Notes: generated from the sequence alone by a model not told the origin. A stretch of 30,102 nucleotides of DNA from Pseudozyma flocculosa PF-1 (GCF_000417875.1 NW_006920871.1:814907-845008); one strand, 5' to 3'. Counted from the first letter of the stretch, positions 1 to 10,065 are shown. Translations and numbers: made by a program.

Positions 1-3000
1 GAAGAGGTAGGTGGAAAAGTTGCCCTGGCGCTCGTACTGCTTTTCGCGCTCGTCGGCCACCTGCTGGCGCACCACCTCGCCCACGTACTCGATCACCATG
101 TCGCCCGGCAGGATCTTTTCCATGGCGTACAGCCCCCAGTCGTGGATCGGCGACTTGGCAAACTTGAGCTGCTTCTTGCGCGTGCGCAGCTGGTTGATTT
201 TGAAAATGTCCGTGTCGCTCGCAGTCTCCTTTTTGTGCTGCTCAATGCCCAGCACCAGCCGCCGCGAGTCGGCGCGGTTGTTGCGCGCCGACGCCAGCGC
301 GTGCACGCTCGGCGCGTCCCGCTCGCTCTTTTTGTTGCGGTCCGGCAGGTGCGCAGCCTTGTCGGCCGCGGGGATCCGGTAGAAGCCCTCGGTCCGCGCG
401 GCGCCCGTGTGGTGCGGCGCCTGCTGCGAGGCAGCCGCACTTGTGCCGTCGCCGTCGCCCTCAGCCTCGCCGTCGCCATCGTCATCGCCCTTGCCATCGC
501 CGCCCGCGCCCGACGGCTCATGCCCCGGAAGTGGCTCGGGCCAGCCGGCCTCGGTGATGGGCAGACCCTCGCGCAGGCGTTCCAGCGCAAGCTTGATGTA
601 GAAGAGATCCTCATCGTCCTCGGCGAGGCCGCTCGAGAACGGATCGAGGTCGGCGATCGGGGCTGTCTTGGCTGCCTTGGCGGACTTGGCCTTGTGCGCA
701 GCGGCAGCAGCTTTGGAAGTGGCGCGGGGAGCTTCGAGGTCTGCGCCTTCGTCTTCTTCGGGCAGCAGCTCCAGCGCGGTCGTCACCGCCGCCGTTGCCG
801 CCGCCGCCTTCTTCGTCGGCCTCTTCTTGCTCGCCTTCTTGGCAGGCCGAGCTTTTGCCCTGGCCTCGCCGGCCTCGTGGCCCGCTTCCGACGGTTCGAC
901 CGAGGCCGACACGGATCTCGACGGCTCGACTGACGCAGAGACCGACCTGGATGCCTCGCCCACCTCGTCGTCTTCGTCTGAAAAGTCCGGCAGCTTCTTG
1001 CGGGCGCTCGGCTTGTCCTTGGCCATGCCATCGGCCGCCTCGATGGCCCCGGCAGATGGCCTCCGCCGGCCAGGCTTGGGGTGCTCCTCGTCGGCGGATC
1101 CAGCCTCGTCGTCGGACGTCTCGAGGGCTGCGCGGCCCTTTTTGAACTTGCCCTCGCCTCCCCTCGCTGCCTTGGCGCTGGAACGCTCCTTTGCGAGCGC
1201 CGAGGCCTTTTTGGGGATGGCAAAGTCGAGATCGGGCTTCCTGACGACTGGCGCAGGCTTTTTGCGGAACGACGGCAGCTTGGCTTCGTCCGACACGGCC
1301 GAGGTCCCATTCGGCCCGGCGGGATGGCTCGCCGAGGCCATCTCCTGAACCAGCCCGGCCATTAAGCGGCCTCCCGAGCCGCTCGGCTTCATAAAGTCGG
1401 TGACGAGCGGCGTGACGATCCTCGACTTGACGTTGCGGATCAAGTGCTCGGCGAGCTCCCTCTGGATGAGCGCAAAGGTCGCCTCGGCCAGCTCGTCGGG
1501 CGTGTACTCTGCCTTGTCCGTCTCGGCTGCGTGCGAGCTGCCATGGCTCATGATGGCCCTGCGCCGCCGGAACAGGTCGGCGGCGGTCTGAGGCTCGTCG
1601 CCCCCGTGGGCTGCGGCGCCATGGCCTGCCGAGAGCTTGCTCGCCAGAGCCTCCTTGCGGATCGAGTCGGCGTCCGGGGCATCCCTGACGGTGATCGAAA
1701 TGTGGTAGCTGTGCAGCGCCTTTTTGTCGAGCACCATCCGCGCCCGCGACGCCGCATCGCGCGACGCAAAGCCGACGTAGAAGCCGCGGTCGTCGGCGGT
1801 GACGAGCGCAGGCGAAAAGTCGCGGAAATGGCGCCGCATCGCCGACACGCCGATGTCGCGGGCGTTGGGGCGGGTGACGTAGACGTACGGGTGACCAAGC
1901 TCGGCCAAGCGCCGGAGGATGCGCTCCGTCGGCTCCTCGACGTCGTTGCGCCCGTCGTCGTCTCTGTCGTCGTCGTCGTCGTCGTCACCCCGCCTTCTGT
2001 CGGTGGAGCGCCTGTCGTCGCGAGAGCGGTAGGACGAGCTGGCAGGGTACGTCCTGCTCGAGGCCGGGCCGGAGCCCCGCCGGTCGTAGCTATCGCGCGA
2101 GTCCCGTCGGTCGTAGCTGCGGTCGTCCCGCCAGCTGCGGCCAGACTGCGACGCTGACGAGGCGCCTGTCGGTGCAGCGGCAGTCCGTCGAGGTGACTCG
2201 GCAGATTCCGAGTCCCACGTGGACCTATGGAGCGGAGAAGCGCGGAACGGCGAAGCCGTCGCAGAGGATCGGTTGACCAGCGACCGTGGCCCGCGCGGGA
2301 CGACGGGTGGCGGCATCGAAGACGAGGACGAGACGTGGGCATCCGGCTGGCTGGCGCCAGGAGCGTCGGAACGAGTCGGGACCTCTGCGGCGTCGCGCGG
2401 CGCTGCAGCCGGCGGGCCGCTGCGGGTGCCATCTGCGCTGCGATGGGCCGCCGACGACGAAGAGCCGCTGCGATGGTTGTTGTATCGCCTCCCAAGCTCG
2501 GTGCGGTAGGCCAGCTTGTACTTGGCGCGGTCGCGGTCCATGGCGACCTGGATCACCTCTGTGCCGATCCGACGGCCGTCCATGGCCTTGAGCGCTGCCG
2601 CGGCGGCCTCGTGTCCGTTCTGCAGCGTCGGGCCCGCCGCCGGCTCCTTGGTCGGCTTTCCGTCGAGGTCAAAGTCGTGGACGTACGTGATTGAGTAGAT
2701 GCCAAGGCTCTGGCCCGTCGTCGGCTCGAGCTTGAGCTCCTGCCGCTCGATGCGGCCAAACAGGCGGAACTGCTGGCTCAGCTGGCCTTCCGTCGTGCGC
2801 GGAAGCAGGCCGGTCACAACGAGCTCCCGCGGCGGCGGCGGCGGGCGCTTGCCGACCGAGTGCTTGTCCCACTCGTACGCGGGCACCGTCATCACCTGCT
2901 TCCTCACGACCTTGCGACCGCGATCCGCGCGCTTGCCGCCGTGCTTGGCCGCCAGACGTGGGTCGGCCACGGGAGGCACGCTTCCGTCCGGTGCTGTCGT

Positions 3001-4953
3001 CGGCTTCGCCCGTTTGATCGGCTTGTTGCCCCTTGACTTGTGTTTCGACAGGGCGGGGTCATAATCGATCAGGAAGTTCTTTGCCCGGACGCCGGTATCG
3101 AGCTCGTTGGGCAACGGCACGTGTCCAAAGGACCGCTCGAGGGGAGCGACAGCTTCGACAGGAACGGCGGACGTCGATGCCGAGCGTGGCGACGGCGGCG
3201 AAGGAGGTCGTTGGTCGGCCTGAAGGCTCGAGGCTGACGACGCCACGGCCTCGTTGGCCGTGGTGGCCGGCCTGCCCCGGGATGGCCCAACGGTCAGAGG
3301 CGAGGACGCCGCCGCGGATGCGCCGGCTGCGGCTGCGACCACGGCGGCAGAGGGAGACGCGGCCTGCAGTGCACGCGGACCTGTGGGTATGGCCGGTGAG
3401 GCCAGCGTCGTTCCAGATGATGATGGCGGAGAGGCTGCTGCGGTACCGCTGCTTGTCTCGACGGCGCGGGACCGCTCGCCCGTGATGCGCCTCCACCCGG
3501 ACGTCGCTGACGGAGCGGTCGTGGTCGTGGTCGACGCCGTGACTGTGGCAACGGCGCTGTTGGCTGCCGTGGCGAGGTTTTGCGCACGCGGCGTGGCCGT
3601 CCCGTTCTGCAGAGAGGCAGGCTGCGTCGCGGGGTCGTCGGAAGGCTTGGCGTCGTCGGCGGAGACAGTCGCTTTCGAGTCGACCGTGGTGGCAGGGCTC
3701 GGCATCTCTGGCCGAGGCGTCGAGGCTCCGCCGTGGGAGGGAGAGCTGTTGTCGAGCGGCGAGGGATGTCCCGCTGCCTGATCTCTGGGGCTCGGTCGAG
3801 GTAGCGGCGCACCATCGGCAACGATCGGCTTGGTCGCGAGCAAGGTGGCCGATGTTCTAGGGTCGTCTGGGTTGCTTTGCGGCTCTGAGACGGATGCCGG
3901 ATCGGCCCGGGAACGTGTCACCCGTGGCAGGAGCGCGGCGTCGGCGTCTATGACGTGCGGCTTCGACCCTGCTGCTGCTGCTGCCGCTGTCGCTGCGCTC
4001 TCGTCCCGCGGCAGGCGATGCGGCCGCTCTCTGCTGGGTTGTCGATCTGACCACCCAGACCTGCTCGGAGGCCGCCGCGACGGATCCGCCAGCTCGCCCT
4101 CTTCGCCGTCGACGAGCATCTCGGCGCCGCTGGCAGAAGCCTTTCGAGAGCGAGGACGGCTCTGGCTGCGGCCGGTGGCGCGATCCCGCGATCTCCTCCG
4201 CTCCTCGCGGTGTCTCTGCCCGTGGTGCCTGGGATGACTGCCGCGATGCCGCTCGCGGCTGCGGCTACGGCTGCGACTACGGCTAGGGCTCCTCCCGCGT
4301 TCCGGAACGTAAGCGCGGCCTCCGTCCTTGCGCAGCGCCCGCGAAGACCTGTCTTCGTCCCTCCACCTCTCTCTGGACCTTCGTCTTCCACCGCCGCCTG
4401 CGGATGAGCGCCAGTCGTCGTCCTCGCGCCGGCGGCCATCGTCAGGATAGGGAACGGACGCGTAGTCGCGGCTGGATCCGCCTCTATGGTGTCCACGCCG
4501 ATCCGCCGAGGGGCTGCGGGACCAGCCACGAGCGTAGGCATCCTCCTCATAGGCGCGCCTGGAAGCGCGATCCCGGTCCCTCTCCCTGTCGCGGTGCCTG
4601 TCCCGCTCTCGCTCGCGCTCGCGCCAGTCTGACCAGGTCGGAGATGGAGGCCGGCGAGACCGTTCCTGTTCGCGGGAATAGCCGCGAGGTGGGCCCCAGC
4701 CGTCAGTATCAGTCGAGGAACTGTACCTGCCGTCGTAGGTTTCGTCCTCCGGGTACAGTCTGCGCCGGCCGCTGCCGGATGCCGCGTCTGCTGCTGTCGC
4801 TCTGCCGGCGTACCTGTCATCGCGAGAGCCGAGCTCCGCATCACGGCGGTCGGGCGAGGGGCGACGCTTGCGGCTGGGGTAGTCGCGGTCGTAGCTGTCG
4901 TCGTCGTAGCGGTGTCGCTCGCGGCGAGACGATGACGACGAGGCCTCTGGCAT
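1..4953 (-). CDS. SET1: Set1 histone H3-K4 methyltransferase (COMPASS catalytic subunit), 3' end outside window
   Basis: This is the catalytic subunit of COMPASS, which methylates histone H3 lysine 4 at active genes in the nucleus. One open frame of 1651 codons runs without a stop from the ATG at 4953 to the window edge. An in-frame TAG at 4978-4980 lies just upstream of that ATG and supports the start. In order I see an Arg/Ser/Asp-rich N-terminus (about residues 1-290) and a long disordered stretch. An RRM-like domain starts near residue 712 (VVTGLLP). The second, Set1-type RRM lies at about 1022-1092 (YVYVTRPNARD to HISITVRD). A Lys/Ala/Glu-rich linker follows, then a WDR5-binding-like motif GAARTEG with its central Arg at about 1520. 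The SET domain starts near 1592 (RKKQLKFAKSPIHDWGLYAM) and is cut after GNFSTYLF. The remaining SET core, with the NHxCxPN-type motif, and the post-SET cysteines must lie outside the window. The protein is much longer than yeast Set1 (about 1080 aa), mainly through disordered sequence. Assignment to Set1 rather than another SET protein is firm because of the RRM plus n-SET plus SET order. Confidence 0.95.
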   Translation of the reverse strand, partial: MPEASSSSSRRERHRYDDDSYDRDYPSRKRRPSPDRRDAELGSRDDRYAGRATAADAASGSGRRRLYPEDETYDGRYSSSTDTDGWGPPRGYSREQERSRRPPSPTWSDWRERERERDRHRDRERDRDRASRRAYEEDAYARGWSRSPSADRRGHHRGGSSRDYASVPYPDDGRRREDDDWRSSAGGGGRRRSRERWRDEDRSSRALRKDGGRAYVPERGRSPSRSRSRSRSRERHRGSHPRHHGQRHREERRRSRDRATGRSQSRPRSRKASASGAEMLVDGEEGELADPSRRPPSRSGWSDRQPSRERPHRLPRDESAATAAAAAAGSKPHVIDADAALLPRVTRSRADPASVSEPQSNPDDPRTSATLLATKPIVADGAPLPRPSPRDQAAGHPSPLDNSSPSHGGASTPRPEMPSPATTVDSKATVSADDAKPSDDPATQPASLQNGTATPRAQNLATAANSAVATVTASTTTTTAPSATSGWRRITGERSRAVETSSGTAAASPPSSSGTTLASPAIPTGPRALQAASPSAAVVAAAAGASAAASSPLTVGPSRGRPATTANEAVASSASSLQADQRPPSPPSPRSASTSAVPVEAVAPLERSFGHVPLPNELDTGVRAKNFLIDYDPALSKHKSRGNKPIKRAKPTTAPDGSVPPVADPRLAAKHGGKRADRGRKVVRKQVMTVPAYEWDKHSVGKRPPPPPRELVVTGLLPRTTEGQLSQQFRLFGRIERQELKLEPTTGQSLGIYSITYVHDFDLDGKPTKEPAAGPTLQNGHEAAAAALKAMDGRRIGTEVIQVAMDRDRAKYKLAYRTELGRRYNNHRSGSSSSAAHRSADGTRSGPPAAAPRDAAEVPTRSDAPGASQPDAHVSSSSSMPPPVVPRGPRSLVNRSSATASPFRASPLHRSTWDSESAESPRRTAAAPTGASSASQSGRSWRDDRSYDRRDSRDSYDRRGSGPASSRTYPASSSYRSRDDRRSTDRRRGDDDDDDDRDDDGRNDVEEPTERILRRLAELGHPYVYVTRPNARDIGVSAMRRHFRDFSPALVTADDRGFYVGFASRDAASRARMVLDKKALHSYHISITVRDAPDADSIRKEALASKLSAGHGAAAHGGDEPQTAADLFRRRRAIMSHGSSHAAETDKAEYTPDELAEATFALIQRELAEHLIRNVKSRIVTPLVTDFMKPSGSGGRLMAGLVQEMASASHPAGPNGTSAVSDEAKLPSFRKKPAPVVRKPDLDFAIPKKASALAKERSSAKAARGGEGKFKKGRAALETSDDEAGSADEEHPKPGRRRPSAGAIEAADGMAKDKPSARKKLPDFSDEDDEVGEASRSVSASVEPSRSVSASVEPSEAGHEAGEARAKARPAKKASKKRPTKKAAAATAAVTTALELLPEEDEGADLEAPRATSKAAAAAHKAKSAKAAKTAPIADLDPFSSGLAEDDEDLFYIKLALERLREGLPITEAGWPEPLPGHEPSGAGGDGKGDDDGDGEAEGDGDGTSAAASQQAPHHTGAARTEGFYRIPAADKAAHLPDRNKKSERDAPSVHALASARNNRADSRRLVLGIEQHKKETASDTDIFKINQLRTRKKQLKFAKSPIHDWGLYAMEKILPGDMVIEYVGEVVRQQVADEREKQYERQGNFSTYLF

Positions 4954-6072
4954 CGTGTTGGCACGGCGCGCGCGCGGCTAGCTGGCGATGGTGGCGTTTC
5001 GGGGCGCAGAGGTCCCCTGCATCGGTCTGCGCACTACGATGCCGGTCAGCTGCGGTTGGTTGTCGACGGGGGCGGGGGCCAGGGCGGCCAGAAGGCGGGT
5101 ACGATTGCGAGTAGGGTTGCGGGTAGGATTGCGGCTGGATGTCGAGGTGCGGCACGAGTTGTATCGAGTTGGAGCAAGTGTGCGGGTCGACGAGGTGATG
5201 CGAGCTGGGTGGAGAAGCGGACGAAGCTGACTTTGTCGATGCTGGCCGGGCGGCTCGAGGCTCCTAGGCTAGACGAGAGCGGTAGGCGGGGCCTGTTGCT
5301 TGGCACCGAGGCGGGCGATGACACGCTGGAGCCGAGGCGGGGAAGGATGCGAGAGCGACCGGAAAAGAGGGAGCAAGCGACGGCATGCGATGAGGGCGGC
5401 GTGGAGGGATGACGAGGAGCCAGGCCGGGATCGTCGGCGGGGATGGTGGAGAGGAGGAGGCGAAGGTGGTTGGCGCCGTCTGGCTGGCTTGCTTTGGCCG
5501 CCTGCCTGGGCCTGAGCCTGCCAGAGGAAAGCCAGCCAGCCAGGGCCAGGGCCAGGGTCAGCCCAGGGCCAGGCGCGCGTTCAACGAACTCGCGAGTGGG
5601 CGGGCCAGGGCCAGGGCCAGACCGAGCCAGGCGACCGACGAGGCAGCGAGGGGCCCTTGAACCCTAGCCTGACCTCCAGGCCTGCCTCGCCCGCGCCGCG
5701 CCGCGCCGCACCGCGACAGCTGCCAGTCGCCACCCGCCAACTCGACTCCAACACCGCTTCTCAACCGCCCGCTCGCCCGCTCGGCCGTCTTGCTCTCTCT
5801 CCTGACCAACCAAAGCTAGCCGGCACATGGCCTCCATCTTCTCACCTAGCCTCCTCCGTCCAGCCCCTGCTGTCCCGGGCCACGCTGCTGCTGTCATCAT
5901 CGTGTCTGCTACTCCTGTCGAGCGAATGGTGGTTAGGGTAGAAATACAGGGCTGCCGGTCGGAAGCAATAATGGCGACCGCATCGCGGCCAAGCTTGCGC
6001 AGCGACAAGACAGGATGGTCAGATGGGCGACGGTGTGGCCGGGACCGCGTCGGCGCCTCGCCACAGACGGGC
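4954..6072. other. Intergenic region upstream of SET1, with GGCCAGG-type repeats
   Basis: This 1.1 kb lies between the SET1 start and the stop of the next minus-strand gene, so it should hold the SET1 promoter and 5' leader. I see no convincing gene here. The open frames on both strands are repetitive, arginine- or proline-rich and have no recognisable motif. The clearest structure is the degenerate GGCCAGG/GCCAGCC repeat at about 5513-5630, listed separately. Confidence 0.6.
5513..5630. repeat. Degenerate GGCCAGG/GCCAGCC short-unit repeat
   Basis: Units such as GCCAGG, GGGCCA and GCCAGCC recur many times here in imperfect tandem array. Two dense patches lie at about 5540-5575 and 5600-5630. 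The array sits about 0.6 kb upstream of the SET1 start. Similar units occur upstream of several other genes in the window. Confidence 0.7.
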
Positions 6073-6692
6073 TCAGCGGATCCCCGCCGCCGCCGCCGCC
6101 TTTGCCAGATCCGCGGCGAACTGGGCATTTGTCGTCCCTACACCGCCGCCACCGTCACATGCGAGGGGGGAAGACGGCTATCAGCGCTCCAGGTCTCTCT
6201 CTGACTGCCGCCGAATCTTGCGCAGCCTCGCCTCGACTCACGCTTGTTGGCGCCCCACGCACCGCCGCCCGTTCCCGGCGCCGACTTGTGCACCTCTGCA
6301 CGGTCTGAGAGCGGGTTTCGAGCCAGACGATCGCAGACGCGGCCGGCCGGCCGGCGAGGTAGCGATCAAGGGGGACAAGCGACGACGTATCAGCCCAGAT
6401 GCACCGGCACGGCACCCTTTTCTCTTTGACCCGGCGGGCCGGCCATCGACGTCCAACACTCACCGGCAGAGGTGAGGGTAGGGTCCGAGATGCTCGACTC
6501 GACCACCTTCCATCTTGCGCTCAGCCACCTCTCGGCCTCGGCGCCGTCAAACGTGGCACCGCCACTGCTGCCGCTGTTGCTGGCCGTAGTGGCGGCGGCG
6601 GCGGTGTCGGATCCTTTGGCCGAGTTGGCCCTGGCGCCCAGATCAGTGCCGCTGATGGCTGCCGCTGCGATGGCCGAGGCGGTAGACTGCAT
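6073..6692 (-). CDS. Unidentified three-exon gene encoding a 115-residue protein
   Basis: I do not recognise this protein. The model joins exons 6464-6692, 6242-6295 and 6073-6137. Both introns (168 and 104 nt) have GTGAGT donors and AG acceptors (GTGCAG and GTGTAG), both junctions are in phase 1, and the joined frame gives 115 residues and a TGA stop. The N-terminal 55 residues are Ala/Ser/Thr-rich and look disordered. The middle (EAERWLSARWKVVESSISDP) looks like a folded helix. A Gly/Trp motif (GTGGGAWGANK) follows, then a short amphipathic helix (NAQFAADLAKA) and an Ala-rich end. The splice sites, phases and sensible C-terminus agree with one another, so I think the gene is real, but no family is assigned. 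It lies between SET1 and ARL1 on the same strand. A different downstream exon choice is possible. Confidence 0.6.
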
Positions 6693-7221
6693 GGTCAAAG
6701 AGCGCAGTCGAGGCGAGCGTGTTCGGTCCAGTGTTCTCTTGAAGGAGGGTAGGGGGAGGGCAGAGGAGCGAGACTAGACGGAGCAGCGGGGGGGGGGCGG
6801 GGCACGGGTGGTGAAGGATCAAAGTTGAGAGAAGAGAGAGAGCGAGCGAAGCCCGCGGCGCACTGGCCCCTCACCTCTTCTAACGCCGGCGCCTTTTCTC
6901 TCCGCTCCACACACAGGCGCGAACGAGCCACCAACCCCTCTCCCGCCCCATTCTCGCAGCCTCCGCCAACACCTGGCTCGTCTTGGCCTCCTCGATGGTC
7001 TTCGCCCGACATCGCAGCTCAGCCCTCCGTCTCTCTCCGCCGGGACAAGGCGGTAGCTTTCGTATGGCACGATGCGAGCTGTCGCGCGCTTCGGCGGGCG
7101 GATATGGTGGTGCAGTGCTATCGGGTCATGCTATGGCGCACAGGAAAGAGACGAGACGCGGAGAGGGAGCGAGAGGATGACAGCGTCCATGGAAGGCCAC
7201 AGGTCGAGGTATACGGAGAAA
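6693..7221. other. Intergenic region: ARL1 3' side and upstream region of the 115-aa gene
   Basis: This 529-base stretch separates two minus-strand genes, so it should contain the ARL1 3' UTR and terminator and the promoter of the 115-aa gene. It holds a G-run at about 6788-6797 and a GAGAGAGAGCGAGCG purine-rich patch at about 6829-6848. I see no further supported gene. Confidence 0.5.
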
Positions 7222-8232
7222 TCACTTTGCCTGAATGGCGTTGACGAGCCTGTGAGGCGGAGCGGGAAACCGAGATTGGCGGGCGCGCGGGCGGGCGGGC
7301 GAGCGAGCGGTCTCTGGTTCAGCACGGGCGTCGCATTAAGTAGACAGAGAGACGCAGGGAGCCGAGCGAGGATCGCACCACGTCTCCTCGCCAACACTCA
7401 CCAGTCGAGCCCCTCTTCGAGGCCTTCGCCCTTGGTGGCGCAGCACTTGAAGATGGACCACTGCCGGTCCTTGAGCTCCGTCAGCCCGAGCTTGTCGCTC
7501 ACGCGCCCCTCGTCGAGCGCGCCCGGCAGGTCCTGCTTGTTTGCAAACACGAGCAGCTTGGCGTCCCGGAGCTCCTCTTCCGACAGCATCGAAATCAGCT
7601 CCGCCTTGGCCGTCTCTAGCCGCGCCGTGTCCGAGGAATCAATCACGTAGATGATGGCCGTCGTGTTGGCGTAGTAGCACCTCCAATACGGGCTGCGATG
7701 CGGTGGAGAGCGGATCAGCTTGGCCTTTGGTCAGCGGAACGACGTCGAGTAGATAGAGAGAGGAGAGGGGAGAGGAGGGCCTCACCGGATACTCGTCTGC
7801 CCACCCAGGTCCCACACCTGGAACTTGATGTTCTTGTACTCAACCGTCTCGACGTTGAATCCGATGGCTGGCGAGGTAGCGAGAGGCGCAGGAGGAGATC
7901 AAGGTGCACCGTCAGAGGCATGCATCGCCGTGACTAGTGCGCGACAGCCTCGTAGGGCTAGGCGGAAGAAGCTCACTCGGTATCGTCGACACGACCTCGC
8001 CGATCTGGAGTCGGTAGAGTATCGTCGTCTTTCCGGCGCTGTGGCACAAGAGGTCAAGGGTGGAAGAGTCAGCGCGATGCCTTGCCAGCTATGCCTGATG
8101 GCTCGGAATCAGCCCGACCAGCGGCGGCGGCCGCACGACGCACCTATCGAGACCGAGCATCAATATTCTGACCTCCTCATTCTTGGCCCAAAACGCGAGC
8201 CGTCCAAACAGCGACGAGAAGGTGAGGCCCAT
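7222..8232 (-). CDS. ARL1: Arl1 small GTPase (Arf-like, trans-Golgi)
   Basis: Arl1 is a myristoylated Arf-family GTPase of the trans-Golgi that recruits GRIP-domain golgins and supports endosome-to-Golgi traffic. I join exons 8144-8232, 7977-8038, 7786-7867, 7402-7692 and 7222-7249, giving 183 residues, the usual length for the family. The donors are GTGAGT-like except GTGCGT at intron 1. Residue Gly2 of MGLTFSSLF is the expected myristoylation site. Visible GTPase motifs are the P-loop GLDSAGKTT (across intron 1), switch I PTIGFNVE (Thr across intron 2), switch [14 protein letters not shown] and CCATKGEG. The last 28-nt exon completes the C-terminus [21 protein letters not shown] after switch II and the [15 protein letters not shown] region fit Arl1 better than Arf1. 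It is divergent from SmE, 931 bp away. Confidence 0.95.
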
Positions 8233-8950
8233 CTTTGGTCTGGTCTCGGGTGGTGAGGTTGAGGTGAGGTGCCGCTTGACCTGGCTCAAGGTGGCTCGGT
8301 CCGGTTCGTTTCGAGTCTTTGGCCCGCTCCCTGGGCTCGGCTGGTGGTCGAGGCTGTAGAGTCTAGCAGCCGGCTGTGGCCCTCGAGAGGAGGCTCGCTG
8401 AGAGCGCGCCGCACGTAGGCTAGAGCGGTGGGTGGAACTCGAGAAGCGGCAGAGTTTGGCTCGTTGGAAGCTGGGTTGGTGCTGGAACCAAGACGCTGGG
8501 CTGGCAGGGATCGAGGCTTTGAGAGAACAGGCTGGCAGCGGTGGGCCGATACGGATGCCAAAGTGGAGCGATGAGAGCCAGCGTGTAGGGGCCAAGGGGC
8601 GCAGCGACAAAGGGACGGACGAGATGAGATGGCGGCCCGGAAGCAACACGCCAACAAAGTCCGGGGAGGCTCGAGAGCAGGCAGGCAGCCCCAAAGGTAA
8701 ATCCGAGGCCGGCCAGCAGGCAGCCAACGGCCAGCCAGGCCAGGGTCGCTCGCTCCACGCCCGGCGGCCGTGCAGGTCGGGGGCCCGATAAAAGGGTCGA
8801 ATCGGGGAGTCAAGTCGTGATCGTGTGTTGCGGGCGGGCGGCCAACCCAACGAAGAAGAGGCACGGCTCGCTCGCCCGCTCGACCTGCATCCTGCTCCTC
8901 GCAGCCTCTATCGCGACCACCACGTCCTCGCCGCCCCACGATCCAAGCAC

Positions 8951-8996
<46 letters not shown>

Positions 8997-9163
8997 CACG
9001 GCTCCTCTTTACAGCACCTGCACGCCTCGACAGAACCCGCAACCCTCATCCTCGCCGCTCTGCAAACCTCAGGCCCACCTCCATCCGCTCTTCCCAACGA
9101 TACCCGCCTCTCTACCGGCCCTGGTCTACTCTCTCCCTTCCCAGCCCGTCAGAACGCACCACC
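8233..9163. promoter_or_regulatory. Divergent upstream region shared by ARL1 and SmE
   Basis: The 931 bases between the two start codons must hold both promoters and 5' leaders. They contain GGCCAGCCAGGCCAGG-type units at about 8712-8746 and a CAG tract at 8952-8992. No ORF here has recognisable features. No core promoter element stood out. Confidence 0.65.
8952..8992 (+). repeat. CAG trinucleotide tract
   Basis: About 13-14 CAG units with one CAA interruption near 8965. The tract lies roughly 170 bases upstream of the SmE ATG, in the likely promoter or 5' leader. It is not in a supported coding exon. Confidence 0.9.
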
Positions 9164-9775
9164 ATGTCGTCAAGACAAAAGGTCACCGTCCAGCCGATCA
9201 ACATCATCTTCCGGCACCTGCAGCAGCAGTCGCGCGTGTCGCTCTGGCTCTACGACAACGTCGACTTCCGCATCGAGGGCAAGATCATCGTGAGTCGTCG
9301 CTCCCCACTGCCAGCACTGCGTTGCCCGCTGCCCTGCCCCGCTTCCGATGGGGGGCTACTGCGTGGCGAGGCGAGAAAAGGGCCTGCTTGCGCCAACCAT
9401 CCATCCTCTGACCGAACCCCTTCCCCGCTCGCTCTCCCCGACCCGGCAGGGCTTTGACGAGTTCATGAACGTCACCCTCGATGACGCCGAAGAGGTCTGG
9501 ATCAAGAAGGACAAGCAGAGGAAGGAGCTCGGTGAGTGGCGCGCGGCAACGGCACAGCTGTCCCTTTGGGCCTCATCTTCTGACTGTCTGCACTCCCGTC
9601 TCACTGGCCGCGGGTCCCTCGTATCGACAATAGGGCGGATCCTCCTCAAGGGCGACAACATTGTACGTCGTCGAATGGCGTGGAATAGCCCCTCGGCGGG
9701 CTCATCGCTGACTCCTCTGGACATCTTCCCCCTTGTCCCGCTGCCGAACAGACGCTCATCCAGCCGGCGATGTGA
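9164..9775 (+). CDS. SME1: SmE core spliceosomal protein (snRNP E)
   Basis: SmE is one of the seven Sm proteins that form the ring around the U-rich site of spliceosomal snRNAs. Exons 9164-9289, 9450-9531, 9634-9662 and 9752-9775 join to 86 residues, close to the usual 90 or so. The start ACCACCATG fits the eukaryotic context. Sm motif 1 spans [28 protein letters not shown], continuing in exon 2 as [17 protein letters not shown]. Sm motif 2 is [11 protein letters not shown] across the exon 2/3 junction. The final exon adds only TLIQPAM and the stop. The first donor is GTGAGT and the third GTACGT; acceptors are CAG or TAG. The gene is divergent from ARL1 and convergent with VPS29. Confidence 0.95.
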
Positions 9776-10065
9776 AGGTCTCCGCCATCTACCTGTCTCT
9801 CTCCTCATACCGCAAGCCAGCTCCCGGCGGCTTCCCGGCACTCCAGCCTGTTTCGCTACGCAACTCCTTGTACAGTATCGTTTCCTCCCTCGCACGCCTT
9901 AAAAAGCAGCAGCTCAAACCTACGCGCTTGCTGCGTTCCCACACCTAGGCCGAGATATCGCCGTGAGGAGGGTCGCGACGCGCGCCCAACCGCAACGTCA
10001 TGCCGAGTCGGCAGCGCCAGGCGGCGTCATCCTTCAACTTGGCCGCGCCGCTGCATCGTCGCCGC
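9776..10065. other. Convergent 3' intergenic region between SmE and VPS29
   Basis: These 290 bases lie between the two stop codons and should contain both 3' UTRs and the polyadenylation signals. I see no further gene. Confidence 0.5.

Noticed and set aside
5513..5630. Possible CRISPR-like or satellite array
   Set aside because: The units are too short and degenerate, without regular spacers. It is a simple short-unit repeat in a eukaryotic genome.
5664..6128. 154-codon frame on the minus strand in the SET1 upstream region
   Set aside because: Arg/Ala-rich, overlaps the third exon of the 115-aa gene in another frame, and has no recognisable feature.
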